A stretch of DNA of 64,000 bases. Origin: Dryomyza anilis (lineage: Eukaryota; Arthropoda; Insecta; Diptera; Dryomyzidae). The stretch spans positions 58,248,351 through 58,312,350 of the forward strand of contig OX638131.1 of the NCBI GenBank assembly GCA_951804985.1, read 5' to 3'. The notes below the pieces were generated by a model. It made no database searches and was not told the origin of the DNA. It saw nothing but the letters and a program-made list of their open reading frames with translations. This document shows, piece after piece, positions 46,460-60,036 of this stretch; within the stretch, counting starts at the first letter, position 1, and the number at the start of each line of letters is the position of its first letter. A program made the translations under genes and the position numbers.

Positions 46460-46629
46460 TAATCTACTTTCGTGATTTCAACAGAGGGACAGACAGACGG
46501 ACATCGCTCAGGAGGTCATGCTGATCAAGAATATATATACTTTTCCATACCGGAGATGCTTCCTTCTGGGTGTTACAAACGGCGTTCCAAACTGAATATA
46601 CCCTTTCACTCTTAATGTGGGGTATAAAA
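46460..46629 (-). mobile_element. DINE-1-like element, terminal part, copy F
   Basis: GATTTCAACAGAGGGACAGACAGACGG to TGTGGGGTATAAAAA, the GACA-tract half only. The other half is missing on the satellite side. Confidence 0.65.
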
Positions 46630-47880
46630 ATGCCCACAATTAAAAACAAAGTTTCCGAGTGGCCTAATGAAACGTTTTTGAAGGGAAGTGTGGATCAGAG
46701 CGAGGATGAATTGCGTACCAAACGAGTGATCCTTATAACAGGGCAGGTATGCCCATTATAGGCTCAAACGTGCAACAGCGTGGGTATTGCGATATTTATA
46801 TAACCTCAAAAATAAAATTAAACGTGAAACTGGCAGAACAGGTGAGCTTACATCCGCAGAACAACATTTTTCTGGCTTGGCACAGCGCAAGTCATTTGCG
46901 GTCCAGTACGAGTGACTGATCAGGAACAAAGTCGTGGAAAAGAGCAGCAGCATTCAGTCCCTCCGCGGGCGGTATAATAAGAGTTCGAAGACGGATTGAA
47001 AATGCCACGTTCTGCCAATTACTTCAAGACGGCCAATAATATTGCCGAAGGATCACCTACTAACGCCTTTTCTTATATCATCGAAAGCTTCGTCACTTAA
47101 ACACCTCGATTGTGATTAGTGAGTTAAAACAACGATTCTGGATTTCGTCAATTCGCACAGTTGTCCGCGGCATTGAAACAAGCTGCACATCTTGCAAATT
47201 TCGTAAGACAAAGACATCAAACCGCAAATGGGTCAGCTACCGGTTGACCCCGTTAATCCATCCCTTAGTTATTTCGGACCCGTTATGATTGCTATAAATA
47301 AATGTCAATATAAACGCTGGGTGGCGGTGGCGTGCCTTACTGTCCAAGCGGTACATCTTGAGATCGCGACAGGTCTGTCGACGGACGCTTGTCTAATATG
47401 CATACGGAATTTTTTTAATCGCCGTGGAGTGCCGGATCAAATTATGGTACGACTTTTGTGTTGAAGATTTTATAGATGAAGGAAAAATGTTGGCTCAGCT
47501 CCGCATAAAAGTGTGGTTCAGCCGTCGGACCCAAGCGCCGGAGCGTTAGTCCAATCAGCTAAAAAATCGTTGTCAATTATGTTGAGAGAGAACACGTGTC
47601 AAAACTGGCAACGTTTTACGGACTGTTAATAGAAGCAGAAAACATCGTAAATTCCAGACCACTAACACATCTTCTTGTGAACCGCAGGAGCCCGAGCCTC
47701 ACACACCTAATCACTTCATGCTAGGGTGTACCAATTACAATCGAAACTGTTATGCTTGCGAAAACAATGGCGAGTTCTACAAAATTTAAAAAATGTGTTC
47801 TGGAAGCAATGTATCCGGGAGTACCTCCCAGAGCTTACGAGGAGTCGAAGTGGTTTTTATTTTAGAGCGAGCCTTTAACC
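46630..47880 (+). pseudogene. BEL/Pao integrase remnant
   Basis: Pieces in order: a linker (WPNETFLKGS), then HRKLRHLNTS and ISELKQRFWI, SCTSCKFRK (zinc-binding part). Next comes the core beginning (PVNPSLSYFGPVMIAIN, KRWVAVACLTVQAVHLEIA, FFNRRGVPDQI; 47228-47464), then a gap where the second Asp should be. The C-terminal landmarks (LRKQWRVLQNLKNVFWKQ, REYLPELT) follow near 47770-47850. Family identity is clear. Frameshifts and stops occur throughout, and the first catalytic Asp of the GVDYFGP motif is not visible (SLSYFGP). It might be the other end of the same family as the 135-2216 remnant, but they do not overlap, so this cannot be tested here. Confidence 0.75.
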
Positions 47881-48597
47881 AGCAAACACCATGAAGGTTA
47901 AAATTATTATTAAGAATGATTATATAATTTTTGTTCTTTATAAGTAGAAAATTACTTACACAATTATATTAATTGAGTTTTTTTTTTGGAATGGAAGCCG
48001 TGAACAACATAACGTTTTTGAGAAAAATGCACTTTATATTTTTTTTAATTTTTCGCTGCATTTAAAAAACAATTTTTTATGTAAATACTGGTCAGCCATT
48101 GAATAAGAATTAAAACATTTATAGTCCATGAATAAATCAAGGAATGTTGTAGCTTTAAAACAATTTGAATATTATTCTTTAGAAATATGATATTAAGTAC
48201 AATTTTATTATCCTTATTTAAAAATAAAAATTATAACTCGCAGTTAAATTTTTAAAATGCATATAAGACAAAAACTAGAAAATACACAGAAAAAGTAATA
48301 CCATTGCCTTATTATCCTTACTATTATCAATGATTTAAAATATAAAGAATATTTGCGCCTTTACAAAAGGGCACAAATTAAAAATAATTGCTTAAATATT
48401 TCAAAAAATATAAAGATAAAGCGCAAACAGATAATCTGAGTAATTATTACGAAACGAAAAAAAAATCATTAAAGGAGCAAAGGGATCGCCACATCTACGA
48501 CCCCCGTACATGGTTAGAATTGATGTGATTTGAATTTAAAATGGAATTTCTGAATTTCACTCTTTTTTTTTAATTATAAATTGAATAAGTGGGGGGG
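47881..48597. other. Unassigned A+T-rich stretch
   Basis: No coding sequence recognised on either strand. I looked here for the last exon of the PIWI gene and did not find it. Confidence 0.3.
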
Positions 48598-48789
48598 GAC
48601 CTACAGTTTATTGCCGAATCCGAATGGCGGATGAGAGCTTTTCATAGGCAATGTTTTACTATCGTAGGTTAGCCATTTACTGCCGAGAGGTCGTGCGGTA
48701 TAGAAAAATGTTTCTATGAAAAGATGTTGTTAGCCGCATCCGGGGACCTTTCGGCTCGCAGTCGAACGCACTAGCTACCGACGCTCCAA
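48598..48789 (-). mobile_element. tRNA-related SINE-like element
   Basis: On the minus strand GGAGCGTCGGTAGCTAGTGCG resembles a tRNA 5' half with an A-box, followed by TTCGACTGCGAGCCGAAAGGTCC. The B-box region is partly deleted here (it is intact in the tandem units, CGGTTCAAGCC). The body down to 48598 is shared with 22282-22459. It lies in the putative intron downstream of the PIWI exon. Confidence 0.5.
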
Positions 48790-48829
48790 ATATATTAAAT
48801 TATTTGTTTGATAAATATATATTTTATAC

Positions 48830-49078
48830 CTGACAACATGCTGGAATTCGGATAGTGCCGGGCCAATTGTAATACAGAAAACACAATTTATAACTTAATC
48901 TCTGTAGAATGTCTGGATTATAATTAGAGTCATCGCGCAATACTATGTAGTGAGTTGGGCTTACGGTGCCCTGCCGAACTGATTGCGATACTAAGAAAAA
49001 ATCATACAGGTATTTTTGAGTTATAGTGTTGTCTACAACGGTTCCAGGTGAGGGATTTTCAGCATTTTGATTCTTCAT
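48830..49078 (-). CDS. PIWI-clade Argonaute, single internal exon
   Basis: An 83-codon exon, phase 0 at both ends, on the minus strand. It is preceded by a pyrimidine-rich acceptor (TTTTTTTCTTTTTAG, AG at 49080-49079) and followed by a donor CAG|GTATAA at 48829. Residues 11-16 PGTVVD, 25-32 YDFFLVSQ, 36-44 QGTVSPTHY, 56-66 [11 protein letters not shown] and 69-80 [12 protein letters not shown] are the C-terminal end of a PIWI domain, as in Piwi, Aub and Ago3. His43 (48950-48952) is at the position of the last catalytic residue of the DEDH slicer tetrad. It ends at CQ, where the family continues with an alanine-histidine-lysine-rich segment in the next exon. These proteins bind piRNAs and silence transposons. 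No other exon was found in the window. It has no stop or frameshift, so it may belong to a live gene with TE-filled introns, or be an orphan copy. Confidence 0.8.
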
Positions 49079-49080
49079 CT

Positions 49081-50231
49081 AAAAAGAAAAAAATTATTAT
49101 AATAATATTGTAAAAATATTTTTTAATTATTTTATTTATTATATTTAAGCCTCTGTTTTTTTTTTCATTGAGCCCTATCGTGAATAAAATATTCCTCGAA
49201 ATTGAATTGTCCCCCTTGATGGAAAATAGGTATTATGAGCAATGTTTGAACAGAAAATCACGTTTCTCTAAAAAATAAAAAAAAATATATATAAAAGAAA
49301 CATTTATCTTTCGTCTCAAAGAAATACGACACTTTTTATACTGGGAAATGAATTAATTAAAAACAAACACACAGAAAAAACTAGTTTATTACTGCAACGA
49401 ATTCCTACCGAATTATTCAAATTCAGAAATTAATTTCTTTTATTTATTTTTATCGCTCTTTTTCCTAAATTTTCCAAAATGCGCCCCAACAAATTTTTTG
49501 CCGCCCTTTTTCATCAAATTGAGTGAAAATGAATATGCACAACTTTTAATAACAACAATAAAAACAGATCTGTTCTTCTACATTTGATAGTTGTATATAG
49601 ATAAATAAACTAGACATCATATCGACGCCCCTACGAAAACTATTTTAAAAAAATTGTCTTACAAAAAAAGTATATATCACTTTTAAACTAATACAATTTC
49701 ATTTATAATTAAATGACGAACATTATACCATGTATAAACCTTCGCACATTACCCATAAGCATTGTGTAGTGTATTTAGTTGCTTGTCTGGCTGTGCTCTG
49801 TTGTTCTATTCACACACACATGCAAACATTGTATATCATGCCGTTTTTTGATACCTAAGAAATAACATCTGCAATCCAGACAAATTGTACTTAGTTACTT
49901 TTTTTGATACCTAAGAACAAAATGTCTTAATATCTAGAAGAATTTGGCTTTGTTACTTTCAATAGAAAGGCATGCACACTAACAAACAGATGGCGACATC
50001 GCAACACAAAGCATACAAGCGAATATTACAGACAAAAAAAGACCGATGAAAACAAAAGCAGATACATGAATACATGTACCTTTTGCGAAGAATTCAGCAA
50101 CAATTTTGCGTATTCTTTTTGGTTTTAAATAATCAATAAATTAACTTCTGAAATCAAGTAGAATAAAGTTTGTTTACTTTTTTGACAACTAAGTAATTTG
50201 CTTTATTAACATTCAGATGACAAATTCTTAC
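49081..50231. other. Unassigned A+T-rich stretch
   Basis: Would be intron if the PIWI exon belongs to a gene running in from the right. TTTTTTGATACCTAAGAA occurs twice (about 49843 and 49900). No other exon recognised. Confidence 0.3.
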
Positions 50232-50366
50232 CGACTCTTTCTCACACATTGCCTCAGTGAGCTGAATGATCTTCTGTCTCTTTCCAACACATTTCTTAGT
50301 GCGCTGAATTGTCTTGCGTCTCATTTACTCTTGCACAGTGGAGCAAATTGCATATTTTTGTAACAG
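50232..50366 (-). repeat. Fragment of a Gypsy-A-family LTR
   Basis: On the minus strand TGTTACAAAAATATG, CCACTGTGCAAGAG, ATGAGACGCAAGACAATTCAGCG and the second 42 bp repeat follow LTR A from its first base. Similarity stops after GTGAGAAAGAGTCGG. Diverged and without the heat-shock-like array. Confidence 0.75.
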
Positions 50367-51479
50367 TAAAAAGTGCTATACATATGGTGCATAGTCTAGA
50401 TATAATTATTGACATGAATGTATATAGATATAAATTACGGTCAAAATGATAAAACTAAATTCACTCTGTCGAAAACTGACTCTGTAAATAACACTGTTCT
50501 ACAAGGATTTTAATCTGGAATAAAACCTATCATTTCTGGTTGATTTTGGTCTCCTGATTCTTGCTGAGAATTTTCCCTATACGTCGAGATTTTTCACAAA
50601 ATCGAGTCAATGTTGCAAAAAAAGGCCGTTTTTGGAACTTTATATAGAAAGTTGTCGCTCGATTTCGACATGTTACAAATGCAAAATTTTTCACAAAATA
50701 ATACATGAACCTTGCCCTACGGATAATTGGCAAAAAAATCTGTGTCCAGATATTAGTTTTTGCAAAAAAATCAAAAAGAAATTTGTATTACCAAAAAAGT
50801 GTGTCTAAAGCTAAAAATAAGCATTGAAATTAAAATTAAAGACAAATTTTGATTTTTGTATATGGGTGTCCTATTGTCACTTACGTAACCAAAAAGATAC
50901 ATTTATTGTCAAATTAAACTAACAACATTTTTTAAAGATTTGAGTCCTCTGTTTCTAAAGTAGAATTTCCTCGACATTTTCAAAAATGTAAACATCTATA
51001 AAGCACATGTAATTCTATAAAGCACATGATTTCAGCTATTTTTTAAAACAATTCAAACAAACGCAAAATTCGATGACTTTTTGGTTTTTGTCTCGTCCGG
51101 AACGACAACTATTTAATCTATGTGATTTCATCTACCGTATAGAAATACTACTAGCACAAAAAAAACTCAAGTAAATTCATTAATTTTTCTTCGAGATATT
51201 AAAGATTTAAGTGTACGTATGTTCCGTCCGGAACCCCAGAAAATGCCCATATGTAATTTGTAAAATTAACATATCAAAACATTACTATATAATGGGCCAT
51301 ATTAATAAAAAAAGTAGTTACTTCAAAGCAAGCATACCATTTCTGATTAAATCTTTTTATTATGTTTCACAATTTTTAATGTAATTCGTCAGTCCAAAGA
51401 TTTTATTAATGTCTATCGATTTCAAATTTTATATTTTCGAATTCGAAGACAATGCGGAACATTTTGACAAATCGGAGCA
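50367..51479. other. Unassigned A+T-rich stretch
   Basis: No gene seen. CGTCCGGAAC occurs twice (about 51095 and 51225), about 130 bases apart. Confidence 0.3.
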
Positions 51480-52165
51480 TTTGCTACAAGTTTGAACAAA
51501 GTCGATGTTAATTAATATGACCCAATATGTCGGAGGCTCAGAAGGTTTGAATACAAGCCGAAACAGAAAAACTTGAGAAATACCAATCAGAATGCGATGA
51601 AATTTCGTCTCGACATGTTTTAGCCAAAAGTAGGAACTTAGTTTGAAAATGAACCAAATCGGTCAACGGACACTCCCACCTCCCATACAAAGTCACTTTT
51701 ATATAACTCTTTAGGAACTTATAACTCGAAAAGTATTCAAGACAAAATTTAAAACCTTTTATTATAACTCACCTAAAAATATGTGGTCCAAAAATAGGCG
51801 TGATCCGCCCACATTTTTTTTACATTATTTTCCGGGTTTTGTGGACATTTTAACCGTAAATTATTATAGTCAAATATATGAAATATTAGCCTTACAACAT
51901 TTTAAATATAGGCGTGATCTGCCCACTATTTTTCTAAATTTATTAGTTTATTAGTTTTTTATACTTTAATATATTTTTGTTAATTTATGGGGATAAAAGA
52001 CGTAAATATCTGATATATGTATAATATTCTGAGAACTTTAAAATTAAGGTGTACAATTAAATATCTCACATTAATATTCCCACCAAAGGGTATTTCATAG
52101 TCGGGCCCGACCGACCATGTGACCGAACTTACCCATGTGACCTTACTTTCCCAACACGTTTTAAT
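51480..52165 (+). mobile_element. Diverged DINE-1-like repeat, copy G (opposite orientation)
   Basis: AATAGGCGTGATCYGCCCAC occurs twice (about 51795 and 51908) and is the reverse complement of the motif in copy E. The right end has GGGTATTTCATAGTCGG and CCATGTGACCTTACTTTCCCAAC, matching the reversed end of copies A-D. No GACA tract is visible. Limits approximate. Confidence 0.5.
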
Positions 52166-52469
52166 TAATTATTTTATATATTAATAGGAGCTTTAAAACA
52201 AATTTTAAAAGAGCATAATAAAGCTAAAAGTTCAAATTTAAATAGAAAACTTTAATCAATAATATACATTAATTACTTTTTAAGATAAGGACATCCAAAA
52301 ACTTCAATCGCAAATATCTTAAAACTTACTTTTTCACATAACGCTCTTATTGCACCCAATTCAATTGTTATGAATTGCGCTCATTGAGGTATTCATATTC
52401 ATTTTTAGAGGAAAAGCACGCAGCCCTACGTATGTGCCATTTATTCGCAGGTATCAGCGTGACTTAAAA

Positions 52470-52735
52470 ATAAAAAAAAAACAGTTCACAAAAAGGAGCA
52501 TAGGAATATAAAATAAAATGTAAGTAGTTAAAAAATAAATTAGTTTTAATAAAATAAAATAAAAAAGTAATATACATAATAAAATAAAAATAAATATTAC
52601 AAAAATTAAAAAATAGTTTAAAAGTTAATAAATATCATGAATTTTTTATAAATATTATAAATGCATTCATTAATATTATTACGGTTTTATGAACGATTCA
52701 TAAATTTGATGAATTTGGTCATTGGTTGAGTCGTT
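52470..52735 (-). repeat. Inverted diverged copy of the TTCATAAA-rich unit segment
   Basis: The reverse complement matches the segment after the SINE in each tandem unit (22462-22680): CAAATTTATGAATCGTTCATAAAACCGTAAT, then a T-rich run and AACTACTTACATTTTATTTTATA. It shows the segment is an independent dispersed repeat. Confidence 0.65.
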
Positions 52736-53275
52736 ATGTCGAATTTATAAAATTGATGAACAAATTCATAAATAGTATGAACTTTTTTTTGTGTATTTTT
52801 GGAAATATCAAAACCATAATATATATTATATTTCTCGTCAAAAACAACAACCTTTTATTCTGAAATCTAAAAAATAACATTTATTTTCGTAAGGGAACAA
52901 ACTATATAAGAGTTTTCGTAAGTGGCGTCGATATGTACATAAACTAGAAATGAACGAATACAATTAAGCTTTTAGACATCATCCTCTTTGAAATTGATCA
53001 AAATAGGAATGGTTTCTCATATTAAACTAATATTACAAATTTTTGTCTGACTTTTGTGGTTCCCGATATATGGCGGAAATGTGAAAAAAATCACTAAGTT
53101 GGGTTGTTAACGCAAAAGTTTAAATGATGTCAATTGAGGTTATCGTTTGAAAAGTATTATATGATATATGAATTATTTGTTTCCAAAGATTAAAGGTCAT
53201 AACCCAATGATCCTAGATAACTCTTTAAAAATATATGTTGTTGCTGATTTTCTTCTTAACATTTGTGCCATATTT
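52736..53275. other. Unassigned A+T-rich stretch
   Basis: Nothing recognised beyond a few further ATTCATAAA words next to the preceding repeat. Confidence 0.3.
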
Positions 53276-53940
53276 TATTGGTGTATTCTTATTGATTCAT
53301 GAATAATAAATAAAAATGTGTAATCAAGTTAAATTAATCTCGCGATATTTTGGAAACATATTTATTTTTTCTATAAGCTACACAGCAGTTTACCTATAAA
53401 TTTATTGGGAAAGTGATAACGAGGAAGTGCCACAGGCGCCTTTTTTTCAAAAGTTTGTACGATTTACATATTAACAATCACCTTTCATTTGCGTATGAGA
53501 CAGAAGCTTAGTCTAACTCGCCGAAAATCGGAAATTTAAGTATGTTGCAGAAAGTTTAAAATTAAGTCATTTCATTAAAAACACTGTGCAACACCAAAAA
53601 TATACAAAAACTCCGACCAATATTTTTGGATAGGTATCGAAAAGCAATGCATATCCTCATTTACAGAATGTCTATATCACTTCGAGTTTTTTTATTAATT
53701 TGCACTACTGTGTGCAAATTCGCATTTTCCTACCTTGAGTTACTTATGTAATTAAAACTCAGCATTTGCGGAAGTTATTTTAAAAGTGTTGAACACCAAT
53801 ACATTTAGCTTATCAAAACTTTTAAAAAGACCTGAGTTATAGGTCATTACACAACAAAACAATTCAAATTTAAATACATTTTTCAATTTTGAAAAATCGT
53901 TAAAAAATCATTTTGCAAGATAATCTACACATTTTTACAG
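53276..53940. repeat. Unclassified duplicated repeat, copy 1
   Basis: From TTGGTGTATTCTTATTGATT to TTGCAAGATAATCT. Repeated at 54705-55280 with several percent divergence and indels; copy 1 has about 45 extra bases near 53390-53440. No coding sequence. Confidence 0.85.
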
Positions 53941-54704
53941 TTATTAAAAGTAAATGTAATTACCTTATCAAAACTTTTGAATTTATGAAAATTCAACAAG
54001 AAACAACAAATTATGATCGATTAAATCATTCTCCTTTTAGTAATAAAATGTTTTAACCGAGACATTGCCACACTATATTTACCAAATCAAGTCAACTATG
54101 AGATTTAAAGCTCTTGGATTTTGGTTAAATTTTATTATGCAAATGTCAATTGAAATGTTTTGGTCAATTATTTTTTAATTTTTTCGGATAAACCTGAGAT
54201 ACAGTGATACAAAGTTACAAAAAATAGAACAAAACACTTTTGTGGTTGTTCATATTAAAATATATACTGATCGAGATATGCTATAAAACCCGTCGAGGTG
54301 TCATTTTAAAACTAATAAAATATGCTTTTGAAAAATTGAAGTTATATCTCCATTGCCTGGACATGTGGTAATTATCCTTGCACTTCAAAATGTATGTCCT
54401 TAAAAAGGACTCTTTTGAGAAATCTGAAAAATACTATATTTTGTATTGATTTACTATGAATATTCGTGCCAAACTTCAAGATGGTCATATAAAAAAATCC
54501 TAAATCAGATATATCCCATATTTAGAAAATTTTCGAAAAAATGGGCTATACAGAAAAATTAGATCAAGTTTGATGAAACTGACATCATATTCGGAATCGG
54601 CGTTAAAAATGCATTCAAAACTTGTTACATATTTTATTTTCCCAAAATTAGGGGACGAGAAATATTTCCATACATATAAATACATACTAATTTGGAAAAT
54701 TTCA
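53941..54704. other. Unassigned A+T-rich stretch between duplicated repeats
   Basis: No gene seen. Together with 53276-53940 it may make a repeat period of about 1.43 kb, but only one full period is present. Confidence 0.3.
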
Positions 54705-55280
54705 TTGGTGTATTCTTATTGATTCATGAATAATAAATTAAAATGTGTAATCAAGTTAAATTAATCTCGCGATATTTTGGAAACATATTTATTTTTTCTA
54801 TAAGCTACACAGCAGGTTTTCCAATTTTTTTTTCAAAAAATTGTGCGATTTACATATTAACAATCACCTTTCATTTGCGTATGGGACAAAAGCTTAGTCT
54901 TACTCGCCGAAAATCGGAAATTAAGATATGTTGCAGAAAGTTTAAAAATATGTCATTTCATTAATAACACGGTGCAACACCAAAAATATACAAAAACTCC
55001 GACCTATATTTTTGGATAGGTATCGAAAAGCAATGAATATCCTCCTCATTTACAGAATGTCTATATCACTTCGAGTTTTTTATTAATTTGCACTTCTGTG
55101 TGCAAATTCGCATTTTCCTACCTTGAGTTACTTATGTAATTAAAACTCAGCATTTGCGGAAGTTATTTTAAAGTGTTTAACATTTTGAAAAACTAATACA
55201 TTTAGCTTATCCAAACTTTTAAAAAGACCTGAGTTATAGGTCATTGAAAAATCGTTAAAAAATCATTTTACAAGATAATC
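54705..55280. repeat. Unclassified duplicated repeat, copy 2, cut by an LTR
   Basis: Same as 53276-53940 but ends at CAAGATAATC where a Copia-like LTR begins. Copy 1 continues CAAGATAATCTACACATTTTT, giving the empty site. Confidence 0.85.
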
Positions 55281-55962
55281 TGTTGTAATTTTAGTGTTGG
55301 ATTTATTTTACATTTATTTAATTAAAAAACACTTTTTATTGTTTTAACACTTTTTATTGTTTCAACACTTTTATTAAATTTACTACCTCCACTTGAGGCT
55401 CACTAAACTACAATCTTTTAAATTGCAACGAAAGGTATTAACAATACCTTCGTTGCTAGCTTTTCTTAAATTCTATTCTCACTATGTTCTAGTGAGTTTT
55501 CACTTTCACTCAATTTTGGTGTACGTGACTTTTGAAGAAAGTCCGACTTGCAGTTTTTGGCTGACACCAATTGCGAAATATCAGAATTGTTGGCAATCGC
55601 TGCTTTGCTTATTTTAACATAGACCCAAAATTATGCAATGGAAAATTGTATTGCAAGCCTCTTGAAAGAGGTGTGGTCTAAGTAAAGCTTTAGCGCTTTG
55701 CCAAATTATTGCCAGCTTCTGTTAACTGTGCAAGCTAACCTGAAAGAGGTGTGGTCTAAGCAAAGCTTTAGCGCTTGCCAAATTATTATCATTGTTGCCA
55801 ACGTGAAGCGTTGGGACAATGCTATGAACATGTTGCTATACAACATGAGTACAACATGATATAAAAACATGATGCGCTCAACATATGTAGAGAAACATCC
55901 AAAACTGAATGAATAGTGAAGAACCATCAACAAAAGAAAAATGAATGCGCTAATTCACAACA
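55281..55962 (-). repeat. 3' LTR of a Copia-like element
   Basis: 682 bp reading on the minus strand from TGTTGTGAATTAGCG to AAATTACAACA, with TGTTGT/ACAACA inverted ends. A purine tract (AAGGGGGGAGGAA) lies just upstream on that strand. Inside is a direct repeat of about 78 bp (GAAAGAGGTGTGGTCTAAG at about 55664 and 55742 on the plus strand). The PPT wording and TGTTG start suggest Ty1/Copia; no pol was identified. Confidence 0.7.
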
Positions 55963-55975
55963 TTCCTCCCCCCTT
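55963..55975 (-). other. Polypurine tract
   Basis: AAGGGGGGAGGAA on the minus strand, immediately before the LTR start. Confidence 0.7.
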
Positions 55976-56387
55976 ATGGAAAAAAAAAATTATTAATATT
56001 AGGATTAATGATAATTTTTTACAAAATGTCTTAAATATATTGTTGAAAATATAGAAATGATGTTTTCTTAGAGTTAATATTAAGATTAATAATATCAATG
56101 TTTTTCAAGATCAATCTTGAATATTGTTTTCTGCATCTTGTATCTGACAGTTGTAGTTTTATGATTAAAATTCAATCACTGCAATCTACTTGTGCTTGGT
56201 GTAACAACAAGTTTGCTCCTAGTGCATCCTTCGACGTCTTTCTTTTCTTTATTTGAATCTGCTTCACTTCTTCTTCTTCTTGATAACACCCAGAGCACCT
56301 TCCACATGTCCCCATTAAAGTCCCAAGACCCCAACGATCATCTATGATTCTCCAGCGATGTAGAGTGTTGGTCATTCTAAATAACAG
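55976..56387 (-). other. Possible 3' internal region of the Copia-like element
   Basis: Position relative to PPT and LTR suggests element interior. A 67-codon minus-strand frame (56375-56172) is not recognisable as pol. Confidence 0.35.

Positions 56388-58797
<2,410 letters not shown>

Positions 58798-58860
<63 letters not shown>
58798..58860. repeat. (AT)n microsatellite
   Basis: About 31 AT dinucleotides directly after the poly(A) end of the palindrome. Short IYIYIY frames across it are artefacts. Confidence 0.95.
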
Positions 58861-58862
<2 letters not shown>

Positions 58863-58985
58863 TGCGAATTTGCGCTTACCAATTCTGAGGCGTTCTGGAC
58901 CGGAGCGTCCGAAGATGGTGTTCCTGGTGGTGTTCTGTGCATTTTCACTGAGGGTCACCAGTTTAAAGTAATGGTTTACGACTTT
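58861..58985 (-). pseudogene. Possible start of an LTR-retrotransposon gag
   Basis: This stretch is less A+T-rich than its surroundings. On the minus strand TGGTGACCCTCAGTG could be a primer-binding site. It is followed by an open frame (MHRTPPGTPSSDAPVQ, about 30 codons) that runs into the microsatellite and palindrome. A gag start of a BEL or similar element is possible; the evidence is thin. Confidence 0.3.
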
Positions 58986-60036
58986 AATTTAATAAAACAA
59001 TGTTCGTTAAATGCTGAACACCAAAATTAGAATAATTTTATTTTTTGAAAGTATTTACAAATTAGTTTTTTTATATTTTTTATTTTTTTATAAAATTTGA
59101 AACAAGTGTTTTACTTGTATGGATTACTACAGTACCTATAATTTGTCTGCATGTAAATAAATATAATTTGAGTTGCGATTTATTTTCTAAACATGTTTAA
59201 TATTTTATTATATTATTTTTGAGTACTTAAAAAAACTTTCCACTGGCATGACGGTAAAATTGAATTATATTTATTTGCATTGTTAATAATATCAAACAAA
59301 AAACTGCAAGATCTGCATTTATATGTCAGCTATTAACGCTTGCTTAGTGTATGATATACATACGTTCGTACAAATTGCATATGTGCTTCAGCATGAAACA
59401 CTTGGGGGAATGACCCTTTTCAAGGTTTGCGCTATTAATATAGGTCGGTAATGCAAACGTAATAAACATAGTAACGTTAACATAGCCATAGGGGACGGTC
59501 GTGTCGCCTAGACCTCCTACATTTTTACTCGTTCGTCGTCTGTCCGTCGTCTATTTAAATTATTTGTGTTAAAATTCGTGCAATGTCCAGTGTCATTTTT
59601 TAATAGCTATAAAATAAAATAATGTCTAAAAATGAAGAAAATTAATATCAATAAATCAGCGCAAACAATAAACCAAATAAATTAAAAACAACATTAAACC
59701 CACAAACACAACAACAACAATAAACCAAACCAGTTTCGTCTGCTGCATTGGCTGCTGAGTTGCTGCATTGTTTTTTTTATTTGCAATTGCCAACGCAAGG
59801 GGATCTTCTATGCCCTCTGACGCAATTGTGCTTTGTTTTTCGTTTTTCGTTATTCTTCCCTTCCCCATCCTACTCCCAGCTTCTGTCGTGCACGGTTGAT
59901 GCTTCACCGAGTGCGTAAGCTACGCTGTGGTTAAGGCATAACACTCGCCACTGCTTTGCTTGCGCTATCATTTGTTTGTGTCAACTGCTGCACGTTAGTG
60001 GTATGTTTGTTTGTTTTGAACGTGCCCAGTAGGAAA
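58986..60036. other. Unassigned stretch upstream of the LINE
   Basis: No gene recognised. A+T-rich to about 59380, then more mixed. A minus-strand frame of 83 codons (59907-59656) ends in a hydrophobic stretch (LVWFIVVVVFVGLML), but it comes from TTGTTGTTG-type repeats and has no recognisable family. 59900-60036 may be LINE 5' UTR. Confidence 0.3.

Noticed and set aside
55393..55617. 74-codon plus-strand frame
   Set aside because: Lies antisense within the Copia-like LTR, with no motif.
59656..59907. Minus-strand 83-codon frame ending in a hydrophobic helix
   Set aside because: The hydrophobic stretch comes from GTT-type simple repeats; no homologue recognised, and no splice or promoter evidence.
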